DNA of 64,000 nt. It comes from Haloferax elongans ATCC BAA-1513. Lineage in GTDB: Archaea > Halobacteriota > Halobacteria > Halobacteriales > Haloferacaceae. The position numbers and the translations under genes are program-made. The stretch lies in the NCBI RefSeq assembly GCF_000336755.1, contig NZ_AOLK01000022.1:258748-322747 (forward strand), read 5' to 3'. Shown piece after piece: positions 18,389-26,823 of this stretch. Numbering within the stretch: position 1 is the first letter of the stretch; each line of letters opens with the position of its first letter. The notes beneath the pieces are model-generated. The model made no database searches and was not told the origin of the DNA. It saw nothing but the letters and a program-made list of their open reading frames with translations.

Positions 18389-19663
18389 ATGACGCTCGAC
18401 CCCGTCCACGTCGACGACATCGCGTCGATGGCGGGCGCTATCGCCACGTCGGTCGACGACGCCGACCACGACGACATCGCGCGGACGGTGTGGGAACAGT
18501 GGCTCGACCCGCTTCGCGCCACCGACGGCGGCTTGCCCATCGTCGAGGCGCTGGGCGACCAGCAACTCTACGCGGCCGCAATCGACGACATCGCGCTCGC
18601 GGACTCGCCGTTTCCAACCGTCCACGGACTCGACTCCGGGACCATCAACCCGACGACGTTCAAGAACGGCCTCGTCCTCGACGTCGCACACGCCGCGATG
18701 GCGTCGGACCCCTCGAACCTCGACCTCCACCGCCACCGCAGCATCGTCATGACGGTCCACACGCGCGACCGAACCGCCCACTTCGACGACGAGTGGTACC
18801 GCTCTGACGAAGGATACGGTCGTCGTCGAACGCTCCGTGCACCGCGGGTCAGTAAGTACGCAGAGGGCGTCGTTCACGCGCTCTCGCTGTATCTCGCCGA
18901 GAGTTCGCACGCGCTCGAACACGCCGAGAAGGTCGACGACCTGCTCCTTCTCGACGGCCCGCTGTACCCCAAGGAACTCCTGAGTTGGCAAGACCGCGAC
19001 GCGGAACTCCGCGACCTCGCGCGGGAGGCCAAGCCGAAGCAGGTCGTCGAGAACTACGTCCGTCTCGTCGAACACTTCGTCGAGCGAGACGTTCCACTGG
19101 CCGGATTCGTCAAGAACCCCGCCGCGAAGAACATCGTCAAGACCGTCCAGAAGCACTTCCGGGAGACCGGCGGCGGCGACGTACCGTGGATCGACGACAC
19201 CTCGTTTTTCGTCCACCTGCTCGAACGTGGCGATGGAGTCGACCACGAAGGCAGAGAGACGAACGCGCTCACGTTCACGAACTGGTTCGTCTCGCGCGGC
19301 GGGGCCGACCGTCAGTTGAGCGCCGACGGCGACGCCTTCGGTATCGACCGAAAACTCGACCCGGAGGCGTACACGGTCACGTTCTTCGTCCTGTACGACC
19401 CGCGGACCGACGTCTGCTACCGAATCGAAGCGCCCTACGCGTTCACGAAAGACCCGGACGTCCGCGAGGACCTAATGCACCACCTCGTTCGCGATGTGGC
19501 GGCCGAGCGCGGCCCGCCGAAGGCAATCGCGAAAGCCGACGAACTCGCGCGGGTGAGTGGCGTCGAAAAAGCCGCGCTTCGCCGGAAGTTAGAAGAGACG
19601 CTGTCGTCGGGGTCGATGCGCACCTACGACGACGTGCGCTGGCACGAAGGCGAAGGCGAGTAG
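18389..19663 (+). CDS. nurA: NurA 5'-3' nuclease for DNA end resection
   Basis: A 424-residue NurA-domain nuclease. The first catalytic Asp lies in 'TVHGLDSGTI', the second in 'LLLLDGPLYPKE', and 'GFVKNPAAKNIVK' and 'FVLYDPRTDVCYRIEAP' are further family motifs. NurA works with the HerA helicase to resect DNA ends for homologous recombination in archaea. herA lies 480 bases downstream in the same direction, separated by one antiparallel gene. The ATG at 18389 is preferred; 34 in-frame codons upstream are open but overlap the HAD gene promoter. Confidence 0.88.
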   Translation: MTLDPVHVDDIASMAGAIATSVDDADHDDIARTVWEQWLDPLRATDGGLPIVEALGDQQLYAAAIDDIALADSPFPTVHGLDSGTINPTTFKNGLVLDVAHAAMASDPSNLDLHRHRSIVMTVHTRDRTAHFDDEWYRSDEGYGRRRTLRAPRVSKYAEGVVHALSLYLAESSHALEHAEKVDDLLLLDGPLYPKELLSWQDRDAELRDLAREAKPKQVVENYVRLVEHFVERDVPLAGFVKNPAAKNIVKTVQKHFRETGGGDVPWIDDTSFFVHLLERGDGVDHEGRETNALTFTNWFVSRGGADRQLSADGDAFGIDRKLDPEAYTVTFFVLYDPRTDVCYRIEAPYAFTKDPDVREDLMHHLVRDVAAERGPPKAIAKADELARVSGVEKAALRRKLEETLSSGSMRTYDDVRWHEGEGE

Positions 19664-20014
19664 TCAGGCCGCGGCGTCGCCTTCGTCTTCCGGCCTGATA
19701 ACTTCGATTCGGACGTCGGTGCTGGCGACACCGACGCGCGCGAACTGCGTCCGAATGTGTTCTTTTGCCGCCGTAATCGCTTGCTCGCGAGTGTCGAAGC
19801 CGCGGGGAAGCGGCGTGTCGAACGCGACCCGAATCTTCTGCCCGTCGATGGTCGTTTCGGTGCCGCCGCTTTCGACTTCGTAGAACTCGTCGCAGACCCA
19901 GACGTAGGGCGCGTCCTCGTCGGGCGCACCCCGGTAGCTGGGCGCTTCTTCACCCCGTTCGAAAATCGTGCCAGTGAGGGCAGTTCCGCCGCCGTGACCG
20001 CGGACCAAGAGCAT
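19664..20014 (-). CDS. Conserved hypothetical protein, opposite strand between nurA and herA
   Basis: A 116-residue alpha/beta protein starting MLLVRGHGGGTALTG (Met at 20014); a longer GTG start at 20101 is unlikely. It contains a small beta-rich N-terminal part ('FERGEEAPSYRG', 'VWVCDEFYEV') and a C-terminal helix-strand part ('ITAAKEHIRTQFARVG...VRIEVIRPEDEGD'). No family is recognised with confidence. Its stop abuts the nurA stop, so the two genes are convergent, and it is divergent from herA. Confidence 0.65.
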   Translation of the reverse strand: MLLVRGHGGGTALTGTIFERGEEAPSYRGAPDEDAPYVWVCDEFYEVESGGTETTIDGQKIRVAFDTPLPRGFDTREQAITAAKEHIRTQFARVGVASTDVRIEVIRPEDEGDAAA

Positions 20015-20146
20015 AGCTATCCTAGGGCGGCGACACTGAAAAGGCGTGCGAGAAAAGCGTGTCCGCCGAGACGACGCGATGGTCGGTGGCATCCCCACCA
20101 CGGCCGGTGGTGAGACTTTTTACTCGTCGCCCGAGAGCCTTCGGAC

Positions 20147-22090
20147 ATGACTGACCTGGGGGACTTCAACGACTTCGTCGGCGACGAGGACGACGACGCG
20201 ACCACTGACTCCGCGTCCGAGTTTGAGTCCGAGTCCGAGCTTGCGTCTCAGCCCGAGCCACGCGACCAGTCGGACGACAGCGAAGGCGAGGACGCCGTCA
20301 CAGGATACGACGCTGACCGCGGCGAGACTGGTAGTGAGCGCGGCGACGTCGCGGCGGAGGCGACAGCAGACGACAGCGTCTCCTTCGAACAGTACGATGC
20401 GGACCCCGTCGGCACCGAACGCGGTCTCGGTGCGCTCTCGGTCTCGCAGGGGCTTCGCGTCTCTGAGGACCGAGACCGAACGACGCTGCGGGCGTTCGTC
20501 ACGGCGGGCAACCGCGAGCACGTCCGTCTCGGAAAGTACCTCATCGTCCCCTATCCGGGCGACGAACTGCTGTTCTGCCGAATCGTCGGCCTGGAGTACG
20601 CCCAGGAGTTCCAGGCCGACGACGCGACCGAGATTCACGCCCGCCGGGCGATGCGCCGGTCGGCCGAGGAGTTTGCCGAGCGCGACTACAAGTTCGTCGC
20701 CGAACTCGACCCCATCGCGGTGCTGTTTTCGGACCGCGGCGAACTGAAGCGCCGGATGGTCGACCGCGTGCCCAAACCGGGTGCGACAGTCGGCGAAGCA
20801 GACGACGCGACGCAAATCAAGACCGGACTGAAGATTCCCGAGGAGGGCGTCTTCCTCGGCCATCTCTCCGTCAGCGGCGAGAAGGTCCGAACCGCGGCAC
20901 AACCGCCGACCATCGACTATCGACTGAAAGACGACTACACCGACGGCGACCCACTGGTCTTCCGACACACCCTTGTCGCGGGCGGAACCGGGTCGGGAAA
21001 AACCCACGGGTCGAAAAATATCCTCCGGCAGTATCTCTCTCCCGAGCGAACCTACGAGATGGACGACGGCCGAGACGTACAGACCGCAGTCGTCCAGTTC
21101 GACCCACAGGACGAATACGCCCAGATGCACGACGACAACCCGGATATGGACGCCGAAACCGCCCAGCGCTACGAGCGTGAGGGTATCGCGTACGGCGGCC
21201 ACGACGACACTGTCGCACTCGTCCCCAAGATGGCCGGGTCGTCGTATCCGGGGTCGAACCACCGCGCCGAGCAGTTGGAGTTCACCATCCCCTTCTCGAT
21301 GGCCCGAGACCTCCCGTGGTTGGTCGCTGGAAGCAATCTCAACGATAACCAGTATCCGGCGCTCCTCGAACTGCTGAATCGGTTCTTCCGCAACTACGGC
21401 GACCAAGGAACCTACGACGAGTTCCTGACGTTCCTCGACGACCCGGCGCTCAAAGAGGAACTCCACGAGTCCGGGCGCGTCCACGAAGCGACGTTCGACG
21501 CGGTCAAGCGCCGGGTTCGAGGCGTTCCGAGCGGGGTGTTCGACCAAGATGCGCGGCCAATCACGGACCTCGACCACGAACTCGTCCGACCCGGTGGCCT
21601 GACCGTCGTTCCAACCTATCACCTGCCGTCGAGTCGCGCCAAAGAGCTATTCGTCCTCGCCGTCTCGTCGCTTCTCATCGACGACAAACTCTCGAACGAC
21701 CCCGAAAGCGAGCGAATCAAAGAGACACCGCTAGTGCTGGGGATGGACGAGGCCCACAACTTCCTGACCGACGCCGACACCGTGCAGGCCCAGAAGGTCA
21801 TCCAGAAGTTCACGGAAGCGGCCAAACAGGGTCGCAAAGAGCGACTCGGCCTGTTTCTCATCACGCAGGACCCACAGGACATCGCCGACCCGGTGTTCAA
21901 ACAGGTGAACACGAAAGTCGTGCTCAACCTCGGTGACGAAGACGCTATCAAGAGCGTCAACATCCCGCCGAACCTCGAAGACAAGGTCCCGTACATGGAG
22001 AAAGGCCAGATGGTCGTCTACTCGCCGGACAACTCCGAACCGGTCGAACTGACTGGCCTCTCGACGTGTGTGACGCGCCACGGCGACTGA
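20147..22090 (+). CDS. herA: HerA-type DNA translocase/helicase ATPase
   Basis: A 647-residue HerA/FtsK-superfamily ATPase. The first 80 or so residues are an acidic disordered leader rich in Glu, Ser and Asp. The HAS-barrel region follows, then Walker A GGTGSGKTHGS at about residue 280 and Walker B 'LVLGMDEAHNFL' at about 535, followed by 'LFLITQDPQDIADPVFKQVNTKVVLNL', the sensor/arginine region. HerA forms hexamers that drive NurA in end resection. The nearby nurA supports the call, although other HerA/DUF87 ATPases exist. Confidence 0.85.
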   Translation: MTDLGDFNDFVGDEDDDATTDSASEFESESELASQPEPRDQSDDSEGEDAVTGYDADRGETGSERGDVAAEATADDSVSFEQYDADPVGTERGLGALSVSQGLRVSEDRDRTTLRAFVTAGNREHVRLGKYLIVPYPGDELLFCRIVGLEYAQEFQADDATEIHARRAMRRSAEEFAERDYKFVAELDPIAVLFSDRGELKRRMVDRVPKPGATVGEADDATQIKTGLKIPEEGVFLGHLSVSGEKVRTAAQPPTIDYRLKDDYTDGDPLVFRHTLVAGGTGSGKTHGSKNILRQYLSPERTYEMDDGRDVQTAVVQFDPQDEYAQMHDDNPDMDAETAQRYEREGIAYGGHDDTVALVPKMAGSSYPGSNHRAEQLEFTIPFSMARDLPWLVAGSNLNDNQYPALLELLNRFFRNYGDQGTYDEFLTFLDDPALKEELHESGRVHEATFDAVKRRVRGVPSGVFDQDARPITDLDHELVRPGGLTVVPTYHLPSSRAKELFVLAVSSLLIDDKLSNDPESERIKETPLVLGMDEAHNFLTDADTVQAQKVIQKFTEAAKQGRKERLGLFLITQDPQDIADPVFKQVNTKVVLNLGDEDAIKSVNIPPNLEDKVPYMEKGQMVVYSPDNSEPVELTGLSTCVTRHGD

Positions 22091-22175
22091 CCCGCGTCGC
22101 CACGACTGCATCACGACAGCGAATCTTCCCCGCCCGTCGCCCGGGTTTTTGTCCTCGCACCGATTAGGGCGTTGC

Positions 22176-22610
22176 ATGGCCGAACACGTGCTCGTTCCTG
22201 TCGACGGGTCGCCGCAGTCCATCGCTGCGCTCCGGTTTGCCGCTTCGGAGTGGCCCGACGCACGACTGACGCTGCTTCACATCATCAATCCCTCCAACGC
22301 CGACTACAGAGAACGGGCGCTCAGCGGAACCCAAGAGTGGTACCAAGAAGAAAAACGCGAGGCACGAGAGACGTTCGCAGAGGCGAAAGCCGAGGTCGGA
22401 CTGGTCGACAGCGACCGCGAGGTCGATGAAAAAATCGCAGTCGGAAGCCCTGCCGGAACCATCGTGGACGTACTGGAAGCCGACGACGCGGACTTCGACC
22501 ACGTCGTGATGGGCAGCCACGGCCGCACGGGTGTCTCGCGCATCGTCCTCGGGAGCGTCGCGGAAGCGGTCGTTCGACATGCGCCCGTTCCGGTGACTAT
22601 CGTCAGATGA
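22176..22610 (+). CDS. Universal stress protein UspA family, ATP-binding type
   Basis: A 144-residue UspA-fold protein, start Met in MAEHVLVPVDGSPQS (22176). It has the N-terminal 'LVPVDGS' nucleotide strand and the C-terminal ATP-binding motif 'VMGSHGRTGVSRIVLGSVAEAVV' (G-2x-G-9x-G-S/T), so it is of the ATP-binding class. Role: small stress or signalling protein, mechanism unknown. It sits alone between herA and a nitroreductase gene. Confidence 0.9.
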   Translation: MAEHVLVPVDGSPQSIAALRFAASEWPDARLTLLHIINPSNADYRERALSGTQEWYQEEKREARETFAEAKAEVGLVDSDREVDEKIAVGSPAGTIVDVLEADDADFDHVVMGSHGRTGVSRIVLGSVAEAVVRHAPVPVTIVR

Positions 22611-22806
22611 GACAGACACGCGGCTTCGAACGCGGGCACGTGACGAGCGTCGAGTGACTGTTTCTCGGGGGCCGCCCACGTTGCCGTCGTAGTTACACGA
22701 GTGTTATTAGGTGAGATTGACGCAACGAGTGGTGCGAGCACACCGAAATCGGCGTTTTCGACCGGGTTCACACGTCCTATTATGCCGAGGGCCATTTCGG
22801 TAAATA

Positions 22807-23478
22807 ATGGATTTCGAAGAGGTCGCCACGACCCGCCGTTCGCTCCACGAGTACGCCGACGAACCGCTCGACGACGAGACGCTCGAAACAATATTCGAGA
22901 ACGCGATTCAGGCACCGTCGAGCTACAACCTTCAGCCGTGGGAGTTTGTCGTCCTGCGCGAAGATGAAACGCAGGAAGCCCTCCGTGAAGCCGCCTACGA
23001 CCAAGAGCACGTCACTGGTGCCGCCGCATCGGTCGTCATCCTCGGTAACAAGGATCCCGAAGCGCACGCCGAAACCGTCGCCGACGACATGCTCGAAAAG
23101 GGCTACCTGCCGAACGAGGAAGTCCGCGATGGGATTCTCGAAAACATCGCTGGCATGGCCGACCTCCCCGAACAGGAACGCCGGGTCTGGACCGTCCGTT
23201 CGACCTCGCTCGTCGCGATGTCGCTCATGCACGCCGCGTGGAACGAGGGCGTCGCCACCTGTCCCATCGGCGGCTTCGACTCCGACGCCGTCCTCGACGC
23301 CTTCGACGTCGACGGCGACCAGTACGAACCCGTGATGCTGCTGACGATGGGCATCCCCGCCGCCGACGCTGGTGAACTGGACGCCGAGCGCAAGTATCGC
23401 CGCCCAGTAGACGAAGTCGTCCACTACGAGGAGTTCACCCCGGAGCAGTCTGCCGACCCCGCCCCGGCAGACGACTAA
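22807..23478 (+). CDS. Nitroreductase family FMN oxidoreductase
   Basis: A 223-residue FMN-dependent nitroreductase-fold protein. It begins 'MDFEEVATTRRSLHEYADEPL' with the usual R-R-S phosphate-binding stretch, followed by 'IQAPSSYNLQPWEFVVLR', a conserved flavin-binding motif. The C-terminus has 'MLLTMGIPA' and then 'RKYRRPVDEVVHYEEF', also typical. Members reduce nitro compounds, quinones or flavins with NAD(P)H, so the physiological substrate is not known. Confidence 0.88.
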   Translation: MDFEEVATTRRSLHEYADEPLDDETLETIFENAIQAPSSYNLQPWEFVVLREDETQEALREAAYDQEHVTGAAASVVILGNKDPEAHAETVADDMLEKGYLPNEEVRDGILENIAGMADLPEQERRVWTVRSTSLVAMSLMHAAWNEGVATCPIGGFDSDAVLDAFDVDGDQYEPVMLLTMGIPAADAGELDAERKYRRPVDEVVHYEEFTPEQSADPAPADD

Positions 23479-23536
23479 TCCGCAACTCCGAGCGATAATT
23501 CATAGCTTTATCACAGATGAGTCGGTACGTGCGAGT

Positions 23537-23698
23537 ATGCCAATCATGTCGAGTGATGACTTCTCGATACATGCCGACGATTGCGAGGACGTCGGCGCCG
23601 GAATGTCGATTTCCGACCTGCCCGACGAGGTGACCTCTATCGACGACTTAGAGTGTGAGTGCTGGAGCGACTACGACTCGCTCGAAGACATCGAGTGA
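23537..23698 (+). CDS. Tiny acidic protein with Cys residues
   Basis: A 53-residue ORF from ATG 23537 to TGA 23698. It is very acidic (many Asp/Glu, no Lys or Arg) and has Cys at residue 16 plus a CEC pair at residues 40-42 followed by Trp. A TTTATC box about 30 bases upstream fits a leaderless start. A start at the internal Met (23546) is possible. Small Cys-containing acidic proteins are abundant in haloarchaea and often bind zinc, but here only three Cys are visible. It is convergent with the KaiC-like ATPase gene. Confidence 0.55.
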   Translation: MPIMSSDDFSIHADDCEDVGAGMSISDLPDEVTSIDDLECECWSDYDSLEDIE

Positions 23699-23742
23699 CG
23701 CGACAGGACGTGACCCGATAGAAGAAGGCTCGTTTCTCGCAA

Positions 23743-24993
23743 TCAGAAGATGTTCGCCTGTCGGTAGACGCTGATACCCTCGTCGGTGAGTTCGTACGGT
23801 TTCGTCTCCCGCGAGTGATTCGCATCGCGAATCTTCTGAATCTCGATTGCCAGTCGCGTCTCCCGGAAGTCGTCGGGACGAACGTACTGCAGGACGAACA
23901 CGGCGTCGGCGAGATATTCGACGAGGCCGTGACGCGACGTGTGCGGATTGTCTCTGTCTGCTTCGGAAGTGAGCATCGTCGTCACGCCGGCGTTCTTGAG
24001 CGACCGCGCGAAGTCGAACACCTCGCTGCGGCGCTTCGACGGGTGGTCGTACATCATCTCGAGAAGCGACACCGAGTCGAGGACGAGCCTGTCGGCACCG
24101 AACTGCTCGACGAGACGCGGGAGATCGTTTCGAATGCTCGTGAGGCTGTTTGCCATCTCCACGGGGTCCATGGCGACGACCGACAGTTGGCCATCGTCTT
24201 CGTATCCTGAGAAGTCCCATCCCTTCTCGTCGGCCGTATCGAGGATGCGTTCGCGACTCTCTTCGAGCGTGATGTAGACTCCACTGCCACCGTTTTTGAG
24301 CGCTTCGTGGAGGAACTGAATTCCGAACGTCGTCTTCCCTGTCCCGGCGCTCCCGATAGCGACCATGAGCGAACGCTTCGGAACTCCGCCGAGAATCATC
24401 TCGTCGAGACCGCTGATTCCGACGTCGATACGGTCGATATCGGATTCGAAGTCCTCGTCGTCGAACGATGGGGAGCCTTGCCCGCCGGGGGCACCACCGC
24501 CACCGCCGAATCCGAATCCTGCACCCGGTTCACTCGACCCACCTTCGCCCGGTGCGCCACCCATGGTGTCCGGCGACGGGGCATTCTCGAGCGCGGTCGC
24601 GAAGTCGGTTCCGAAGGGGTTGTCGTCCGACTCGTCCGCGGACGTCTCGGGCATCGATGCGTCGCCTTCGGCGTCGAAACCGGCGTCCGACCCCGGCGCA
24701 GACAGTGTGTCGTCGTCCGTCTCGACAGGTGTCTCTGTGTCGGGGGTCGGTGCCGTGTCGTCGAACTCAGTTGCTGTCTCGTCGACTGCCGTTTCCGTCT
24801 CGTCGAACTCAGATTCCGTCTCGTCAACCGCCGATGCTGTCTCGTCGGCTGGGGACTCTGACTCCGCGTGGTCGTCGACTTCCTCGTCGTCGCTGATTTC
24901 TTCCTCGTCAGCGGCTTGTTCGTCGGTGTCGGCTTGTTCGTCGGCCTCTTGGAGGGCCCGTTCGAACCAGTCGTCGTCGCTCACGGGAACCAC
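23743..24993 (-). CDS. KaiC/RecA-like ATPase with long acidic N-terminal tail
   Basis: A 416-residue protein. Residues about 1-182 are low-complexity and probably disordered: Asp/Glu/Ala/Thr-rich repeats of DET (about 55-80) and then a Gly-rich segment (about 145-174). The RecA/KaiC domain covers about 183-416, with Walker A GSAGTGKTT at 214-222, 'YITLEESRERI' and a Walker B-like 'ADRLVLDSVSLL'. It has a single KaiC domain, as in RadA-paralogue/KaiC-like signalling ATPases (for example FlaH/ArlH). Target and partner are unknown. It is divergent from nadK. Confidence 0.85.
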   Translation of the reverse strand: MVPVSDDDWFERALQEADEQADTDEQAADEEEISDDEEVDDHAESESPADETASAVDETESEFDETETAVDETATEFDDTAPTPDTETPVETDDDTLSAPGSDAGFDAEGDASMPETSADESDDNPFGTDFATALENAPSPDTMGGAPGEGGSSEPGAGFGFGGGGGAPGGQGSPSFDDEDFESDIDRIDVGISGLDEMILGGVPKRSLMVAIGSAGTGKTTFGIQFLHEALKNGGSGVYITLEESRERILDTADEKGWDFSGYEDDGQLSVVAMDPVEMANSLTSIRNDLPRLVEQFGADRLVLDSVSLLEMMYDHPSKRRSEVFDFARSLKNAGVTTMLTSEADRDNPHTSRHGLVEYLADAVFVLQYVRPDDFRETRLAIEIQKIRDANHSRETKPYELTDEGISVYRQANIF

Positions 24994-25124
24994 CAGCGGG
25001 AGCCCAAGTGGACGACTTCCGTCGCTGCCATCACAACAACGTTGGCAGCGGACGTGATGAACGTTTCCCGTATTGGCCCGCCTGTGACGGTGGGCTTTTG
25101 ACCGGGGCCATCGAACCGCGGGCT

Positions 25125-25946
25125 ATGAACGTCGGCATCGTCGCGCAGAAGGGTAACAGTCGAGCCGCGTATCTCGCGGCAGACATGCGCGAGGCACTCG
25201 CGGCCGTCGATGCCGAGGCACTGGTCGACGACGCGACGGCCGAACAACTCGGTATCGACGGCCTCCCGGTCGAGGAGTTCGCCGACTGCGACCTCGTGGT
25301 GAGTATCGGCGGTGACGGTACATTCCTCTATGCCGCCCGTGGGGGCGACGGCGTGCCGATTCTCGGCGTCAACCTCGGCGAAGTCGGCTTTCTCAACGCC
25401 GTCTCGCCCGACGACGCCATCGACGCCGTCCTCGACGTAGTCGAACAAATCCGCGCCGACGAACCAGCGATTCGCGAAGTCCCGCGCATCGTCGCCCGGG
25501 GCGACGACTGGGAACTGGACCCCGCGATGAACGAGGTCGTCGTCCACGGCCCCCGCCGAGGCCACGGCGGGGGCGCAGGCATCGAGGTTCGTGTCGATGG
25601 CTCGCTGTACTCCGGCGGGCACGCCGACGGCGTCCTCGTGTCGACGCCCGCAGGGAGCACGGCCTACAACCTCAGCGAGAGCGGCCCACTCGTCCACCCC
25701 GGCGTCGAAGGTCTCGTCGTCACGGAGATGGCCGCCAGCGAGGGGATGCCCTCGCTCGTCGTCCCACTCGACGCCACAGTGACCGTAACGGTCACAGATG
25801 CCGAGGAAGCCATCGTCGTCGGCGACGGTCGGACGCGACGAACCGTCGAACCCCCAATCGAGGTCACTATCGAGCAGTCTGACTCACCAGTCCGACTCGC
25901 CGGACCGACCTCGGATTTCTTCGAAGCCCTCGGAAAACTCGACTAG
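25125..25946 (+). CDS. nadK: NAD kinase
   Basis: A 273-residue NAD kinase, which makes NADP from NAD and ATP. The GGDG motif is at residues 62-65 (SIGGDGTFLYA), followed by 'ILGVNLGEVGFL' and the NAD-binding 'STPAGSTAYNLSESGPLVHP' motif. The start is the Met of MNVGIVAQKGNS at 25125; upstream codons encode unrelated residues. It is a single gene divergent from the KaiC-like ATPase. Confidence 0.93.
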   Translation: MNVGIVAQKGNSRAAYLAADMREALAAVDAEALVDDATAEQLGIDGLPVEEFADCDLVVSIGGDGTFLYAARGGDGVPILGVNLGEVGFLNAVSPDDAIDAVLDVVEQIRADEPAIREVPRIVARGDDWELDPAMNEVVVHGPRRGHGGGAGIEVRVDGSLYSGGHADGVLVSTPAGSTAYNLSESGPLVHPGVEGLVVTEMAASEGMPSLVVPLDATVTVTVTDAEEAIVVGDGRTRRTVEPPIEVTIEQSDSPVRLAGPTSDFFEALGKLD

Positions 25947-25971
25947 TACGCCGCCGCCGTTCGACAGCCAC

Positions 25972-26697
25972 TCACTCGGCTGGTTCTGCGCGCGGAATCT
26001 GCCCCCACTCGACATCGACGAGTGTGTTCGGCGGGTCGCGAAGTCCGGGTTGCGAGACGATTTCGAACGTTCGGTTCTCCGTCTCCGGCGTAAAGAGCGC
26101 GTGAACGAGCACGTTTGCAACGTCGGCGCGGGGGATGCTCCCGCAGACCGAGTCGCCGCCCTCGCCGACGAGCACGTCGCCTGTCGCCGGAGAATCAGTC
26201 AGCGCGCCCGGTCGGACGATAGTGTAGTCCATCGAGGTTTCTTTCAGGCGCTCCTCGCTGCGTTCTTTGGCCGAGAGGACACCCCCAGCGGTGAGAACTG
26301 CGCGAATAGAGAGCGGAAGACCACCCTTGGAGTCGCCAACGCCGATAGACGAGGTGAGAACGAAGCGTTTGACGTCCGCGTCGGCCGCCGCGTCGATGAG
26401 GTTGACGAGGCCCGTGCCGTCGACGAGGTCGCCGCGGATATCTTCGAGGCGAAGCGCGGCCCCGGCTGCTGAGACGACCGCATCGACATCAGCCACCGCA
26501 CGCGCCGCGTCGTCAGGGTCGAGAAGGTCGCCAACGACGACTTCGTCGACGCCCTGCGCCCGGAGCGAATCGGCAGCGTCCGCATCGCGAGTAACCGCCC
26601 GCACGACGAACGGCGTCTCCGACAACGCCTCGACGACGTGCTGGCCGGTCTTTCCTGTCGCTCCTGCCACGAGCACGCGTCCGTCGGTCCGTGTCAT
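25972..26697 (-). CDS. NmrA/atypical SDR NAD(P)-binding oxidoreductase
   Basis: A 241-residue Rossmann-fold protein from the Met at 26697 (two extra codons upstream are possible). 'VLVAGATGKTGQHVVEAL' is the nucleotide-binding glycine motif, and 'FVLTSSIGVGDSKGG' and 'DYTIVRPGALTDSP' follow the atypical SDR pattern. The classical YxxxK catalytic pair is not evident, as in NmrA-like or YwnB-type proteins. It may be a reductase or a redox-sensing protein; the sequence does not distinguish these. The gene lies between nadK and carB, converging with nadK. Confidence 0.82.
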   Translation of the reverse strand: MTRTDGRVLVAGATGKTGQHVVEALSETPFVVRAVTRDADAADSLRAQGVDEVVVGDLLDPDDAARAVADVDAVVSAAGAALRLEDIRGDLVDGTGLVNLIDAAADADVKRFVLTSSIGVGDSKGGLPLSIRAVLTAGGVLSAKERSEERLKETSMDYTIVRPGALTDSPATGDVLVGEGGDSVCGSIPRADVANVLVHALFTPETENRTFEIVSQPGLRDPPNTLVDVEWGQIPRAEPAE

Positions 26698-26823
26698 ACC
26701 CACACGTAGCGGCGGGGGTCAATAACCTTCGTGGACGCGTCAAAAGTCGGGTATCCCGAAAGGGAGTGGTCGAAACGCGGTTCGCGTGTGTAAAAGCGGG
26801 TCGCAGCGTGCCGTCGGAGTGCC

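Noticed and set aside
20120-21622. 500-codon frame opposite herA
   Set aside because: Antisense shadow of the HerA gene; Val/Arg-rich sequence without motifs.
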